From positions 124,001 to 188,000 of the forward strand of contig JAFFSR010000227.1 of NCBI GenBank assembly GCA_017163975.1: a stretch of 64,000 nucleotides of DNA, written 5' to 3'. This document shows positions 12,701 through 24,089 of this stretch, piece after piece. Source of the stretch: Anastatus disparis (taxonomy: Eukaryota; Arthropoda; Insecta; Hymenoptera; Eupelmidae). Within the stretch, counting starts at the first letter, position 1. Each line of letters starts with the position of its first letter. Made by a program: the position numbers and the translations under genes. The notes below the pieces were generated by a model. It did no database searches, was not told the origin of the DNA, and saw nothing but the letters and a program-made list of their open reading frames with translations.

Positions 12701-15038
12701 TTATATTTCTTTTTAGATTTAATAACCACGTTTGATTAGTAAATAGTTCTATTTTATGCTTGATTTTCAGAATCCATCGTAACTTTAAAATTTCTTTAGT
12801 ACCATCCCTATTCATCATTAATCAGCTCTTACTTCATTCAACATCTGGTAATATTGTAAAAACAAATAAAAATGAAGCTATTAAGTATTTAGATAAATAA
12901 AAATTGAATGAATTTAAGATTTAGTATTTTTTTATTATATTTAATTATTTGTCTAAATCATGAATATCATTCTTTGTTCATAAAAAAAAATAAGCAAAGT
13001 AAAAACAAAAATCAAGCAACCATAGCCTCAATAATAAAAAAAATTATTACGCGACTGTTTCATTTCAGAAAGATCTAGTTGGAACTAATATATATATATT
13101 ACTATTAAAATTAGTTAATAGTTACGGAAAACTCCATTCGATCAAAACCTGCTCCACTGTCAAACTTTCTCATTTTTATTACTAAACATGCATCCTCCCG
13201 GTCAACTGTCACACTCTCTTTTTTAACTATAAGAACTTATTTCTTAACTGTTAAGAAATGCATACTTTAGCCCAAAGGATGTCTATTTTTTGTACGTTAA
13301 ATAAATTATTTTTTTTATAGCATTGCGTCACATAAATTCGCACTTACACCACGGGTTTCCGTGGCATAAAATGTCTATTATTAAACAATGAAATAAAAAG
13401 CGCTGTGAAAGATTTTTAACTTTTTTATATGGTTCAATAAATAAAGACTAATTTTAGTTGAGCCTTAACACTTGATCAACAAGGAACATCAGTATAGTAA
13501 GCAATAATTTGATATTTTGATTATTTTATAGAGTTTTCATTGACAATTATAAGGTGTAGATTATTGCAACTCATTTATATTAATAATTTTAAAACTAAAT
13601 AACAATTATAAAACTAAAATTGATAGTAGCGCAACATGCAAAGCGAAGAGTTATAGCCATTTCGGCGTTGTATTATAAAATGCTCCGGAGAACCTCCTAT
13701 TACTAGGCACGATTGTTATTGATATATTATACATAATTTACCTCCTTACCGCTCCTACGACGCTAATAAATACGTGAAACAAAATTTAAATTTATGACTT
13801 TGTAAAAGATGATTTCAACAAACAATTTCACTTAATATCAATTATATTGATTAAAATTAATTATTATTACACATTTTAAGTATATTTTTAAAATTATAAT
13901 TTTTTAAAATCTTTTTCGATTTATCATTCACGGATTGTTTAGTTTTGGCTCATATATAGTTTTCGCTTTCTTTTTTTTAATCTATATCATTCACAGAACG
14001 CCTAGTACTTGCTTTTTTAAAGTTTTCATTTTTATTTTTTGAATTATCATTCGTGAAGTGTATAGTTTTTGTTTGTTATTTTTTTTTATTAGTACAGATT
14101 TAATATGGCGAATTTATGTCACTCGAGCTATAAAATAGTATAAGATACTCGTGGCTTCAATGACCCATTATTTCACGGCATTCGCTACGCTCGACTGCTA
14201 ATCTCACGTCGTGAAATAATAGGCCATTTACGCCACTTGTATCTTAATATACTATACTGTAAAGGATCCTTTTTCTCAGTGTTTATATGAATGAGTATCT
14301 CATTTTTTCTTCGAAAATCGTTCCTTTAATTATTTATAATAACTTAAAGACGTTTGGGTCCAATGGACCCAGTATGACTATTACGTAATTCTGGTGAAGT
14401 GTGACTGGTAAGGGTTAATATCATGATAGTTTAGAATATTATTAACTCACACTCGTTTATCACACATAAACATTTTCATAATATTTGTATATTGCATTAT
14501 GAATAATTTAATCTACACTAACATCAATTAAATAATATTGTAGATTAAATTAGTCAATTTTATATAATAAAGAATAGTCTTTATGATATCTTCTAAATTT
14601 TTACAATGTTTCATTTCTCAAAAGCATTCAGAATTGATTAATAATATAAATATAACAATATACTTTTACATTGCGTGCATAAATTAACAACATACATAAT
14701 TGATAAATACGGACTGAATATCAATGATTTTTATTATTGCTAAAAAAAATGATAATAGAGAAATATCATAAAATCAAATTTTCAGCTTCTCGATTATAAA
14801 TAAATCATCGAATCATTTCGAAAATTTGAAATAATTGATTTTTAATATTTTGTTGAATCGTTACATTACATTTTAGATTCACTTAACTTTACTGATACGT
14901 TTTATCTTTACAAATTTGAATACTTATTGGGTTATTGATTATGATGAGACCTAAATACTTATTCACTAAAAGTACTCTACAACTTACCAAAACGAAGGCA
15001 CAACCAACTAGAACAAGGAACAATACTTTCGATACCAT
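9762..15038 (-). CDS. Secreted acidic Pro/Glu/Val repeat protein, three exons
   Basis: Not recognised as a known family; the model is read from the sequence. Exon 1 is 15,038-14,988: ATG and a hydrophobic 17-residue leader ending at a GTAAGT donor. Exon 2 is 10,424-9,966: preceded by a T-rich tract and AG, 153 codons, ending at GTAAAT. Exon 3 is 9,890-9,762: preceded by TTACAG, 42 codons and TAA. All junctions are phase 0, giving about 212 residues. The leader plus the first exon-2 residues form a classical signal peptide with likely cleavage after VLA. Exon 2 encodes about eight copies of a 14-residue unit typified by PEHEVEPEVETPK, strongly acidic. Exon 3 is a Lys/Phe/Asn-rich basic tail. 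A TATA box lies 61 nt upstream of the ATG and AATAAA about 40 nt after the stop. Intron 1 (4.56 kb) is filled with a SINE, a piggyBac relic and nested MITEs. Probably secreted; function unknown. Venom, salivary, cuticular or silk-type roles are guesses. Confidence 0.8.
10592..10944 (+). mobile_element. tRNA-derived SINE, intact copy with 15-bp target duplication
   Basis: The tRNA-like head (GAGCGCGGTGGTGTAACGG, B box GGTTTGAATCC) is followed by a unique body and an A-rich 3' end. AATATATTGAAGCTT flanks it on both sides (10,577-10,591 and 10,945-10,959), a perfect 15-bp target-site duplication. The same SINE occurs inverted at 41,242-41,630, and a truncated head is at 47,641-47,694. It lies inside intron 1 of the secreted repeat-protein gene. 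Confidence 0.92.
11310..11688 (+). pseudogene. piggyBac-like transposase, C-terminal relic
   Basis: In one frame the translation ends with a Cys-rich piece: RCIVCLSKAGRKTYQ, an in-frame TAA at 11,608-11,610, then CSRCTRPMCDEHRAYLSTEC. The CxxC...CxxC...CxxH spacing is the zinc-binding tail found at the C terminus of many piggyBac (DDE_Tnp_1_7) transposases. About 100 codons upstream remain open in the same frame. The catalytic domain is missing, so this is a 5'-truncated dead copy. No TTAA-flanked termini were identified. Confidence 0.7.
12113..12561. mobile_element. Inverted-repeat MITE built of AATAACTGGG minisatellite
   Basis: Termini CCCTAGTGGAAATCGAATCT (12,113) and the reverse complement (to 12,561). 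Each arm consists of about 10-bp repeats AATAACTGGR, in opposite orientation on the two sides, around a short AT-rich centre containing further inverted pairs. A relative with termini CCCTATCAGAAA lies at 36,259-36,686. Non-coding. Confidence 0.85.
13315..14256 (-). mobile_element. Palindrome-headed ~940-bp element, minus orientation
   Basis: The left end TTATAGCATTGCG matches the tail of the 28,457-29,355 copy reversed. Internal GGAGCGGT / GCGTCGTAGGAGCG blocks appear as TACCGCTCCTACGACGC near 13,748, and the palindromic head occupies 14,127-14,256 with the degenerate centre CATTCGCTACGCTCGACTG. No coding frame. Confidence 0.65.
14282..14987. other. Intron 1, AT-rich part
   Basis: Lies within the first intron of the secreted repeat-protein gene. 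AT-rich, with a phrase AGACGTTTGGGTCCAATGGACCCAG hairpin near 14,350; nothing else recognised. Confidence 0.4.
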
Positions 15039-15098
15039 TGTAGATAGTGCAGATGTTCAATCTAAAATCAAACTGTTCGAAGAATTCAAATTTTTGTT

Positions 15099-15106
15099 CT
15101 TATATA
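15099..15106 (-). promoter_or_regulatory. TATA box of the secreted repeat-protein gene
   Basis: TATATAAG on the minus strand, about 61 nt upstream of the ATG at 15,038. A transcription start about 30 nt downstream would leave a 5' leader of roughly 30-35 nt, normal for a compact secreted-protein promoter. Inferred from position and motif only. Confidence 0.6.
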
Positions 15107-17950
15107 CTCTAATTTCAAAACATTATAATATTTATAATATCATTAGTAATAAATCTATCAACATTAAATTTAGTAAAATAATTCTAAAATTTATGAGCAG
15201 TTTTTTTAATTTCAGCTGAGCAATTGTTTATAATCAAATCAGTGTCAAATAAATTTTAATTACGAATCTTTCATGGTGCAATTTGTAATATATCTTGAAA
15301 TGTTTGCAATTAATTTGTACAATTGGCGTCTGCTGCTCTTTTTGAATGCATGATTATAAAAAGAATTCAAAAGAAATTAAAAGAAAAACAAACAATTTTT
15401 TCCAGAAAATAAATCGACAAATTATATCACATTTTTACATTAAGTAATTTAATCATGGTGATAAACTTTTTCTATAATTATACCATACTAAAAATAATTG
15501 TTCATGTATTAATGTTGAAATAACTTATATTTTTAAATAGCAAATTATAAATGTACTAGCTTTTTTTTTTATTTTTAGAAAAGGGGTGCATGATCTTCAA
15601 TTATTTTTTAAATTTTCAATAAACAATACTATAATATTATAATTCATAATTTTTAAAAAATTTACAAATTACGAGTCATTGATTTTCTTAAAAAAACAGT
15701 GACATACTCATAAAAATATTTAAGTTCGCATCAATCACATGATCATTCCAATAAATCGGTGTACATTTATTTGATTTTATATAGCTTTAAAAAGTAGATT
15801 AGTAAAATGAGTTTAAGAATATTAAAACTCATTTTTTTAATTAAACTTTCGATTTTTTTCTTATAAAAAATCATGTAAAAAACTGCATGTAATTTAAAAA
15901 AATAATTTAATTCACTTTAAAGTTATCTTCATAAAGAAAAGACAATCCTAGATTTTTTTACGTAAACAACACGACAGTTGAAATTGAAAGTTAAGAACAA
16001 AAAAGAAATATGTTTAAAGAAAAAATTGATTCAAAAGTTAATTTAGAATTAAAATTAAGACCAATAATAAGATGAAATACAATATTGATTAATTAGGCAC
16101 AAATAATTTTAGTTTTTATGTTATCTTATTTTTTCACAATTTTTGAAAAAATATGGTCTTTATATACTTTTTTAAATTGAGAGCTTTTTTTTAAATTTTA
16201 TTTTATTTTGATGTCAGAAATTTTTTAGAATCATATGTTTGAAAGCTCTATTCATATAGTATTCGATTTTCTTTTAGAAACATTTAAATTGAAATTAAAT
16301 AGTCCATAAGTTCAGAAAAATTTAAAGTATAACTCTAACTAAATCTTGTCGGTAAAATTTCGAAAATGAAACAGTTATTTCTCATCTTGTCCATATAATT
16401 TCCTCGCATAAGACTATAAGGACCTTAGCATTATTGAGAAATTGATGATTTTAAACTAAGCTCTGATGATACTTTATAAACTACTGATCACTATTCATTT
16501 TAAATAATGTCAAATTTGCTACTATTGATTTTGATAAATCTTTATTTTTTAATTTTAATGTACAGAGTTATTCAAATTTGGAAAAATTTCCACGTATACT
16601 TGTAGATGCGTAAGCGTACATTTGAATGGCTTGATTTTTTTCGCATGTTTTATGATAATCCATAATTCTTTTTCTTTTTGAAACACTAGTGTTTTCTTAC
16701 ACGATATTTGTCTTCACTTATTTTAATGTTAATTGCAATTATTAGTCAAGCATACTAATTACACTTAATCGCATCAAAATAATGTATAAACAAATTTTCA
16801 AGGTAATCTCTGCTTTGTAATATTTACTTTTCATTCTATAATTATACCAGACGTAAATAAATTTTAAACGATATGTAATTAAAATCATCATCATTATATC
16901 AGTAAATTTTCAATCATGGTTTTTTTAAAACTTTTTTTCATAAAATATTCAATTGATAGTTTTTATAAAAATTATGTTTAAAATAATTATTGTTATATTA
17001 TTTTTATTAAAGCGGATTTTCTTATATCCTCTTTATGATATTACAAAATTTTTATTCAATATGCATGAAATCCTTCTTTTTGCATTTATCTTGCATATAC
17101 GTGTAAGAAAATCCGTCCATAATCTGAAAACAGTTCGATCTGAGACTCTTTTACTATCGGTTCAATATGTCCGACATTTGCGTGAATTTTTATCTGGTTT
17201 AAAATATCAGGCAAAGACAAGCCAATAATAAAATTTAAAAAACTAATGTGCAATGTAGAGAAAAAAGGAGCGTTGATCTACGCACCAATAATATTATATG
17301 GCTGACTTTTATAGGATGGGGTCAGTTGAATAAAGGGAGAACTAAAAGATGAGTTTCTTTAGAAAATTTTATCGAACATCGTCAAATTTCTCTTTTTTCT
17401 TCTTCGTTTTACAAATGTCAGTTTTAACTGATTTTAAAACATTCGTTTCTTCCAAAGTTTTTCCCTTTCTGCACAACTGTCATACTAGTAATACTTACGA
17501 AATATTCAATTCATCTCTCGAGCAAAATTATAGAGGAATGAAGTTAGAGAGCATCTCTTTCTTTTGCTTTTTCCAATTGTAACCGACGTATTAAAAAGCG
17601 AAAATTTTCACCACTTTCTAAAAAGTTGAGATTTGCATGTCATACTTACTGTTCAAGTGGGATTGACAAAGCGACAAGAACGAAGAAAACAATATTTTAT
17701 GAGGGTGAAATCATAAAAGATAATTGATTTTATATCATTTAAATCTGATATCACTCGACTTTTCTTTTTATTTCTACACATGGATAAATATCAAATATAA
17801 AATAACAATTTTTTTTTTAATACCTATTCTATTATTTATACTTTCTCTGCAAAAATAAATATAATACAATCATTTTTGTTATAAAAATTTGTGTAGTCAA
17901 ATCTTTTTGAAAGTCACTATAATAAATTGTAAATAATATATTTATCAAAA
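15107..17950. other. AT-rich stretch upstream of the secreted gene
   Basis: No repeat termini, tRNA or convincing exon seen. Short hydrophobic frames at 16,953-17,228 and 17,349-17,582 have AT-driven composition and no supporting signals. Confidence 0.4.
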
Positions 17951-18022
17951 AATATGTTATGATGGCGCAGTCGGTAACGTTCACGCTTTTCAACCTCGAG
18001 GTAGGATAGTACGATCCCCATA
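17951..18022 (+). repeat. Degenerate tRNA-like sequence, possible SINE head
   Basis: GATGGCGCAGTCGGTAACG resembles an A box region and AGTACGATCCC a decayed B box about 40 nt later, the layout of a tRNA-derived SINE head. There is no matching acceptor stem and no second copy in the window, so it is a weak call. Confidence 0.35.
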
Positions 18023-18294
18023 CAAGGTAAGATTATTTTTAAGGTTGAATTACTTTAAAACATTATTTAAAATAATTAAATACAAAAAAATGATGAAATT
18101 TAATTTAAAAAATTTTTCTTATAATACGAAAATATCCTACTTTTCTTAAACAATATAGTCATTTTTATTACAAACTATAATTATATTTGTTATACTATTT
18201 TAAATTTACGTTAAATATGACGTTATAAAGATATTCAATCAAACGTAAGTCTTTATAAAATTTTATTATATTGTTAATCTATTGTATAATTAAG

Positions 18295-18925
18295 TTAAGG
18301 AGATGTAAAACGGACTCTACACCTGTACTTATAGATATTAGCTTCCTTTCCATTTTATTTCTAAATTTCCAGAAAAGAAATGCATTAGCTTGTAGTATGT
18401 ACCATGACGATTATTTAGATAAATTTTCAAATAAATTCATTCATTAGTTTTTAAGATATTTGGATTCCTGTACAAAATTGAAAAATTTTAACAAATAATT
18501 TTGGAACCCAAAATTCTCAATAACTAATGAATGAATTTATTTAAAAATTCAACCGAATAATCTTCATGGTACATATAACAAGCTAATGCATTTTTTTATT
18601 AAAAATTTTGCAATAAAATGTAAAGATAGTGAATATTTATCAGTATCCCCTTAAGGGGATGTAAAACGGACACTATACCTGTACTCATGAATTTGGCCTC
18701 TCTTTTCATTTTATTGCAAAACTTTAGGAATTAGAAATGCCTTAGCTTGTAGTGTTTATCATAAAGATCATTCAGTTACATTTTCAAATAAATTCATTCA
18801 TGAGGTTTTTAGAATTTTGGGTCCCAATATTATATATTAAAGTTTTTAGATTTTGTACAAAAAATCTAAAATTCTGAAAAACTAATAAATAAATTTATTT
18901 AAAAATTTAACTGAATGGTCTATTG
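18295..18925. mobile_element. Fold-back element AAGGRGATGTAAAACGGAC plus truncated second copy
   Basis: 18,295-18,654 has arms carrying AAGGAGATGTAAAACGGAC, AGAAATGCATTAGCTTGTA, TTTCAAATAAATTCATTCAT and their inverse. A second copy starts back to back at 18,653 (AAGGGGATGTAAAACGGAC) and fades near 18,925 before its right arm is complete. Non-coding. Confidence 0.8.
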
Positions 18926-18933
18926 AAAATAAT

Positions 18934-19047
18934 GACGTCTTTTAAAGACGTCTTTAGAAGACATCTTTAAAAGACGTCTTTGGACGTGTCTGGATTTGGA
19001 ACAAAAAAAGATGTCTTTTGAAGACGTCTTTTACAGACGTCTTTTTT
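18934..19047. repeat. Cluster of AAGACGTCTTT palindromes
   Basis: GACGTC occurs at least six times, embedded in AAAGACGTCTTT blocks arranged in both orientations around a short non-repetitive centre near 18,980-19,000. Each unit is its own palindrome. Non-coding. Confidence 0.8.
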
Positions 19048-19066
19048 ATCAATATTTAAAAAATAA

Positions 19067-19300
19067 TACCGTGAAGGACGTAATTTCTGATCACTTAGGA
19101 GGTATTTCTGATCAATTATTTACATGTAAAAAAGTAAAAGTATATTTCTTTTTCACACAAACGAAGCATTTCTTACGCTCAATCTATTTTTTCTCATAAA
19201 TTAAAAAAAAGTTTTTCTTACTAAAATCTTTTAGATTATGATTTATAATAAATAATGATCAGAAATTACGCCCTGATCAGGAACTACGTCCTTTACGGTA
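19067..19300. mobile_element. Small MITE, TACCGTGAAGGACGTAATT termini
   Basis: TACCGTGAAGGACGTAATTT at 19,067 is mirrored by AACTACGTCCTTTACGGTA ending 19,300, with TTCTGATCA sub-repeats in both arms. About 234 bp, non-coding. Confidence 0.75.
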
Positions 19301-20143
19301 CCTACTAAAATGTTTCAAAAAAGAACGTACTTAAGCTAAAGTGTATATACTTGTATGTATACTGATTTTCAACTGTGAATAAACACGCAAAATTATAACC
19401 TCATATACCTGCATCTCTGAAATTTGGATAAGGGATTGCAAAGTTAAGAAAAACGGCACCTCACAGTTAAAAATGTAACTACTGAAAAAATTATTCGAAT
19501 CGACTATTAATTCTGTCTTTGACTGTTAGGTGGCGTTTTTCTTAATACGCGAACTCCTACGAAAATTTCAGTGACGTGGGTATATAAGGTTATAACATTT
19601 TCAGTTTGTTCCTGTATCTTTCTAACCTTACTTCAAGTTTTAAGATTGGTTAGAAATGTTAACAAGAATTTATATTCATATAGACCGAGTACAGTTTCCT
19701 TACTATAAGACCTAGCGATAAGACATATTTTGTTCAAATTACAAAGTATAACACTCCAAGAAGTACAGTCAATGATAAATGAACTTTCCTAGTAACAACG
19801 AAAGTAATTTAAGAAAGTCGAGATTTTCTCATGTGCTTACATTTTTCAACGAGTCACATTAATACAGCAATAATCATACATGTATAATATTTTTCATAAT
19901 TTATCAGTATAATGCATCATAAAAATCATAATGTTTTTCACAGTAAATCATTTTTATTTTTCATTAGCTTTTTATCTCCATATCAAAGTTTTTAATACTT
20001 CAAGTAAGAATCAATATCCTATTTGACCACAACAAAAGCGTAGGAAGAATAAAGACAATTTATTCTTACTTATTTAATCTTAGATTTAAAAACTTTTCTT
20101 GCAGACTAAAGATACTGTGCAAAACCAAATTTCCTTGAAAAAT
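19301..20143. other. AT-rich spacer
   Basis: No gene or repeat boundary recognised. A weak inverted pair, AAGAAAAACGGCACC / GGTGGCGTTTTTCTTAA, near 19,455-19,545 suggests another small decayed palindrome. Confidence 0.4.
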
Positions 20144-20645
20144 GCCTTATTCCTACGGTGTAACTCTCGATTTTTACCGAGTTATCAGCAGATTGTCGAA
20201 ATTGTAAAAAATTTGCATCTTTTTAGAATAGTACATTTTTTGAAGTACTTATTCAAGAAGGTTTTAATTGCATAACGTTGAGATTAAAACCTTTTGATTA
20301 AAAAAAACGTGTTTAAAAAGCTGAAGTTTTTCAAAGGTTATGAAGAAATGAAAATTAAAATGAAATTTAGATTGAAATGCAGCATTCATTTTCTATGCAT
20401 ATTTTTATCTAAATATTTGCAATATTTTTATTCCTTTATAACTTTTGAACAACTTAAGCTTTTTGAACACGCTTTTTTTTAATCAAAAGGTTTTAATCTC
20501 AACTTTAATATGCAATCAATAAAAACCTCCTGGAATAAGTACTTTAAAAAATGTATAACTATAAAAAAGATGGAAATTTTTTAAAATTTAGTTAAAACTT
20601 CTGATAACTTGGCAAAAATTGAAAGTTGCAACGTAGGAATAAGGC
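20144..20645. mobile_element. Fold-back element, GCCTTATTCCTACG termini
   Basis: GCCTTATTCCTACG (20,144) is mirrored by CGTAGGAATAAGGC (to 20,645). The inner arms share AAAACCTTTTGATTAAAAAAA and TTGAGATTAAAACC with their complements. A 62-codon frame across the centre is a by-product. Confidence 0.8.
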
Positions 20646-21158
20646 TTTTTATATAATTTTATATAAGAAAAAATATCTCAAAGTTAGGAGAAAATCCGAG
20701 ACCCAAATGTCATGAACTCTCCTTGTTAGTACAAGCATATAGGGAATCTCTTCACTCGTTTCTCTTATCCTCGCGAGCATAGATAAACAAGACCGACCCA
20801 CTTAATACACAAGCAGCCAAGCTTTAAACGCAAAGAGCATTTGCCATCATCCTACATCCGACAGTATCAAGGTTTAGTATATATAACTTGTATATAGTTT
20901 AGTATGTTAGTAGTTGTAAGTAAAACCCTTTTGGAAGATACTGTAAGGCTTTTGACCTTTCACTGAAATATCACCTGAATATTCTCACAAGAAACGCATA
21001 TACACTCAATCTCTCTTTAACACACTTGGGAGTTACCACTGGAAATCTATATGGGCTTTGTAAAAGAATTGTAGAAAATGAGAAAAAATTCTTTTTTTCA
21101 TTTTATTGTTCAATTTATTATATAAAGTACGTGATATTTTTTCGAAAAAATCCGAAAA
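20646..21158. other. Spacer with possible regulatory sequence, unassigned
   Basis: 20,690-21,010 is less AT-rich than its surroundings (GACCGACCCACTTAATAC, CATCCTACATCCGACAG). Its start, ACTCTCCTTGTTAGT, recurs near 8,058, so part is repetitive. No frame or RNA gene supported. Confidence 0.35.
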
Positions 21159-21512
21159 ACTAAAAAGTACAAATAAATAAATAAATAAATAAAAAATAAT
21201 TTTTAAAAAAAGCTTTTATTAAAAAACAAAAAATAAAAACAAATTCAAATGTATAATTACATTATAAATTATGTTCCTGCCTAATATTTTATTGAAATTT
21301 TATATAAAAGCGTGGAGAATATTGAAAGAAGATTTAGAATTATATTCTCCACGCTTTTATATAAAATTTCAATAAAATATTAGGCAGGAACATAATTTAT
21401 AATGTAATTATACATTTAAATTATTTTTTATTTTTTTATTTTTTGTTTTTGAATAAAAGCGTTTTTTAAAAATTATTTTTTATTTATTTATTTATTTATT
21501 TTTACTTTTTAG
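21159..21512. mobile_element. Nearly perfect fold-back, arms about 170 bp
   Basis: CTAAAAAGTACAAATAAATAA at 21,159 is mirrored at 21,512. The central part from GTATAATTACATTATAAATT through GCCTAATATTTTATTG to GCGTGGAGAATAT is repeated in inverse with almost no mismatch, around a short centre at about 21,330. AT-rich, non-coding. Confidence 0.85.
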
Positions 21513-21931
21513 TTTTTTTTAAATTTTTTAAATTAATTTTTTTTTATTAATTTTTTTAACGTTAAATAAAATCATTTTTTTAAAATATTTTTTTTATTAA
21601 TTTTATTTTTTTTAAATTATTTTTTATTTATTTATTTATTTTTAATTTTTAGTTCTTTTTAAATTTAAAAAATTTATTTTTTTCTATTAATTTTTTAAAT
21701 ATTTTTTTCATTAATTTTATTTATTTATATGAGTATACAAATGTGCACACTTATACGTACATATTTGTATACTTATATATACGTAAGCGTATAGATGAGT
21801 GTGTTTTTTGCAAAACCCACACTCTTGTATACATTTTCTCAGTAACGCCTATATGTATAAGCCTTTACTGAGAATTGAGTAGCTGTTACGAATAGCCGTG
21901 CAAAGAAGAGAGACCGATTAGTCGCACGGAA
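21513..21931. repeat. TTTA / TTTTTA-rich simple sequence
   Basis: Continues the fold-back edge as degenerate T-rich (TTTAT)n sequence to about 21,720, then CATA/GTATA-rich sequence to 21,860. No gene. Confidence 0.6.
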
Positions 21932-22677
21932 AAAAGTTTTCACCTTAAAAACTAGTGCTAGATTATAGAAGGTTAAAATTGCGTGTTTTATAATGAAAAA
22001 AACCATGACAGTATCATTTTAATCAATGCTAGTTTTACTATTTTACCTTCTAAGGTCCAGCACATTGATTTTCAATGACTAGCACGGTTTTTTCCAGTGC
22101 CAACATCAAAATTTAAGTTCTGCGCATCAGCAGAGAAACTCTAACGACTAGCACGGTTTTTTCCATAACAAATTCCAGTAGCCTAATATTTTTAGGTTAG
22201 AAACTTTTTATGTAAATATATCAACGAAAATAAAGTATCATTTATTTAAGATAATTTATACTTACACTTGAAAAGATTTGTTAATTCAGTGAGATTCCAC
22301 TCATTTAATATTTTTTGTATAAAATTATCCATTTGGCCCTTATTTCCTATGCAATAAATAGAAAAACTTTTGTGTAAAACTTCACAATCGTGCACACTGC
22401 TACAATCGAAAATTCGTATACACAAACATACACCAGCGCCGTCATTTAACGTGCTTGGCACCCGAAAAAACCGTGCCAAAGGTGGCACTGTAAATTCACG
22501 CGTCAGTTATCGAAAATAAATATTTATAGCACTAAAAAATACTACACTGGTATGAATTTTATTTGTGCTGTCAATAGAGCGAAAAAAACTAATGCCATTC
22601 ATTACTTTAGAACACACTAGCATTGGAATTTAAACATCTAATCGAATTTAGCATTAGTTTTACCGGTGAAAACTTTT
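21932..22677. mobile_element. Element with AAAAGTTTTCACC termini
   Basis: AAAAGTTTTCACC...ACTAGTGCTAG on the left is mirrored by TAGCATTAGTTTT...GGTGAAAACTTTT on the right (to 22,677), about 30-bp inverted ends. CTAGCACGGTTTTTTCC occurs internally at 22,079 and 22,145 and inverted near 22,455-22,475. An 80-codon minus frame (22,246-22,488) includes these repeats and is not supported as a gene. Confidence 0.65.
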
Positions 22678-23122
22678 GTGTAGCGCTGACTATATAATAT
22701 TGCTTATATATAATAAATTTTTAATTATGAAAAAAATTTTTTTTATTACAGAGTCATGTATTGTCATGCAAAATACATATATTCTGAAAATTTCAGCCTT
22801 CTAAGTCAATGGGAAGTACGTCAATTTTCAATCACAAGATTTGGCGACATATTCAGAGGAAGTCAAGTTAAATAAAAGCGTATAAAAAAATTGGAAAAAA
22901 AATTTAAATAAAGAATCAAAACTTGATTTAAGTCGAAATGGTGATTTGATATTGATTGTTTATAAACAATAGTTAAAAATTTATTTTTTATTATTTCTTA
23001 TACTCTTTAAATATTTTTTATATAATAACGCGTGAAGTTAAAAAATCCGTGTGTGAAGTGTAGATTATTTTACTCTATTGGTAAAGTAAAAAAACCGTCG
23101 AGAACTAAGCGCGAATATCTGT
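22678..23122. other. AT-rich spacer
   Basis: Nothing recognised. Confidence 0.4.
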
Positions 23123-23559
23123 GTACACTTGGCGGAAAAGATATTTTTCCAAATGTTAACCTCAAATGGCACCATCGCATATTTTATCACAGACATGACA
23201 ATTCCAAATTATGGAGAAAATTTCGCATCATCGCTACTTATTACTTAATGACATAATTTTAGTAAACAAACAATATTACTTTCTTTTTTCATGATCCGAA
23301 TTATAATTTCATAAAATAAAATTTTTATTTTTCAGTTCAATAATCATATAGAATCAAATATTGTGAATTAAAATTATATAAGCAATAAAATTTTAGTAGT
23401 TATCATTTGAATTTGCATAAATAACTCATATGAAAAAACAAAATGATCATGATGCGAAACTCAATACATGACTCGAAGTTCTCTTACGTCTATGGTAAAA
23501 TATGCAGCACTGCCATTTGAGATACACATTCGGAAAAATATTCTTTCCGCCAAGTATAC
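23123..23559. mobile_element. MITE with GTACACTTGGCGG termini (copy 2)
   Basis: The ends match the 7,053-7,492 copy, with GTACACTTGGCGGAAAAGAT at left and ATTCTTTCCGCCAAGTATAC at right. Internal blocks ACCTCAAATGGCA and TACTTAATGACATAATTTTAG are shared but in the opposite orientation, as expected for a palindromic element. Non-coding. Confidence 0.85.
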
Positions 23560-23971
23560 GTCGCACGAATAATTTTATTAATTCTTAAATTTACAATTAA
23601 ATAGTTTTTGTTTCCAATAATAAAATTTCAAGGTCGATGGATCGATGAACCAGCTAGAAATTAATTTTCACTCTTATTTCAAACTTATGTGAATAATTTA
23701 TTAATATGTAATATGATCTAATATATTTTTCTTGATATCTTAGTGGAAATTATACGTGGTTTCGCTTTTGCTTTCGACGATTGAAGCCAGACTTTTACTC
23801 ATTGTTAGAATTTTCGCTAAATATGTTCGTAACTAGTCAACTTCAGAGTTTATTGATGGATTGTTTATAATGCCAAACATACAAGATACAAAATTATATT
23901 GGTTATGAAAAGCCAATTCGCGTTGTCTCTTGTATTTTTAAATATACATATACTAACCAATATTGGTTATA

Positions 23972-24089
23972 TACGTAACTTGGGCGTACGAAGGATGAAT
24001 ATGGACGAGGCTAATATTTGTCGATTGAGTAGTAGGTCGACAAATATTAGCCTTGTCCATATTCATCCTTCGTACGCCCAAATTACGTA
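23972..24089. repeat. Long near-perfect hairpin, about 52-bp stem
   Basis: ACGTAACTTGGGCGTACGAA... is repeated in inverse ending at 24,089 after a short loop near 24,028-24,034 (GAGTAGT). Only a few mismatches (for example AACTTGGG / CCCAAATT). It may be a tiny palindromic transposon or a source of a long hairpin RNA. A 63-codon frame over it is a by-product. Confidence 0.85.

Larger units (their letters stand above)
11803..14281. mobile_element. Nested DNA element with CACTGAGAAAAA termini
   Basis: CACTGAGAAAAAAGATTCCTT at 11,803 is mirrored by AAAGGATCCTTTTTCTCAGTG ending 14,281. Two other elements sit inside it: the minisatellite MITE at 12,113-12,561 and a minus-oriented ~940-bp palindrome-headed element at 13,315-14,256 that abuts the right terminus. 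No transposase frame remains. The termini resemble those of the MITEs at 40,958 and 41,939 (CACTGAGAG). Confidence 0.65.
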
